From the NCBI GenBank assembly GCA_026770585.1, contig MU646918.1:42596-55954 (forward strand): DNA of 13,359 bases. The letters are read 5' to 3'. Below are positions 13,221 through 13,359 of the stretch, one piece after another; the stretch's first letter is position 1; each line of letters starts with the position of its first letter. Under the pieces are notes generated by a model. The model had not been told where the DNA came from and did no database searches. It was given only the letters and a program-made list of their open reading frames with translations. The position numbers and the translations under genes are program-made. The DNA is from Baffinella frigidus (lineage: Eukaryota > Cryptophyceae > Cryptomonadales > Baffinellaceae).

Positions 13221-13359
13221 GTAGGACAACCGTTCGTTCAGCTGTAGGGCGGGCCCCTCAGATCCACGCTTCTACGTTTCGAGAGCGTTCTGGAGCGTTC
13301 TAGAATCTTCTAGAATCGGTTAGGATCACGTGATTGTGTGATGAGGATCACGTGATCGC
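13221..13359. other. Start of intron 11
   Basis: Begins with the GTAGGA donor. 13280-13318 contains inverted TTCTAGAATCTTCTAGAA-type text related to 370-620. GGATCACGTGAT occurs twice (13323-13334 and 13345-13356), a short direct repeat whose ATCACGTGAT core is palindromic. No exon seen. Confidence 0.6.

Overview
This is a eukaryotic nuclear window. It has spliced short exons, canonical GT-AG introns, microsatellites, and large amounts of degenerate plant/algal-type telomere motif (CCCTAAA/TTTAGGG and drifted forms) scattered between genes and inside introns. The one gene I can identify encodes a ciliary microtubule protein. Together these suggest a flagellated alga or related protist with TTTAGGG telomeres. 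A large-genome prasinophyte green alga such as Cymbomonas is my tentative guess, from impression only. There are no bacterial-style operons, rRNA, tRNA or CRISPR arrays.

Layout. 1-700 is intergenic, with an (AG)n tract, a foldback element and a duplicated TTCTAGAA-rich block. 700-965 is G-rich telomere-like sequence and 980-1270 a minisatellite. 1284-1425 is a small foldback element. 1430-2030 holds C-rich telomere-like sequence and hairpins. 2028-2806 carries GC-rich minus-strand open frames that may be part of a divergent, unrecognised gene. From about 3050 (tentative start) or 4114 (firm) to 13220 and beyond the right edge runs a plus-strand gene for an EFHC1/EFHC2/Rib72-like DM10-domain protein.

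The gene. I assembled eleven exons (3050-3094 tentative; 4114-4155; 4857-4931; 5871-5980; 6311-6359; 7406-7473; 8822-8881; 9782-9827; 10540-10650; 12355-12471; 13137-13220). They total 807 nt (269 codons). Reading phase agrees at all ten junctions and there are no stops. The product has the family N-terminal PFLPG motif, then a complete first DM10 domain, and breaks off just before the expected second DM10. Introns make up about 9.4 kb of the roughly 10.2 kb gene span.

The most unusual feature is what fills the introns. Most exons from exon 3 to exon 10 are surrounded by partial copies ('echoes') of themselves, usually with the adjoining splice site, in direct and sometimes inverted orientation. 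Exon 10 has about a dozen echoes in a 1.7-kb intron. Mixed among them are perfect or near-perfect inverted repeats (5313-5461, 6812-7070, 11306-11440). Two small foldback insertions (8703-8723 and 10218-10346) split exon copies precisely, with no visible target-site duplication. Telomere-like CCCTAAC/CCCTAAA tracts often lie where a branch point would be expected. The locus looks like a gene whose introns grow by repeated local duplication, inversion and small-element insertion at splice junctions.
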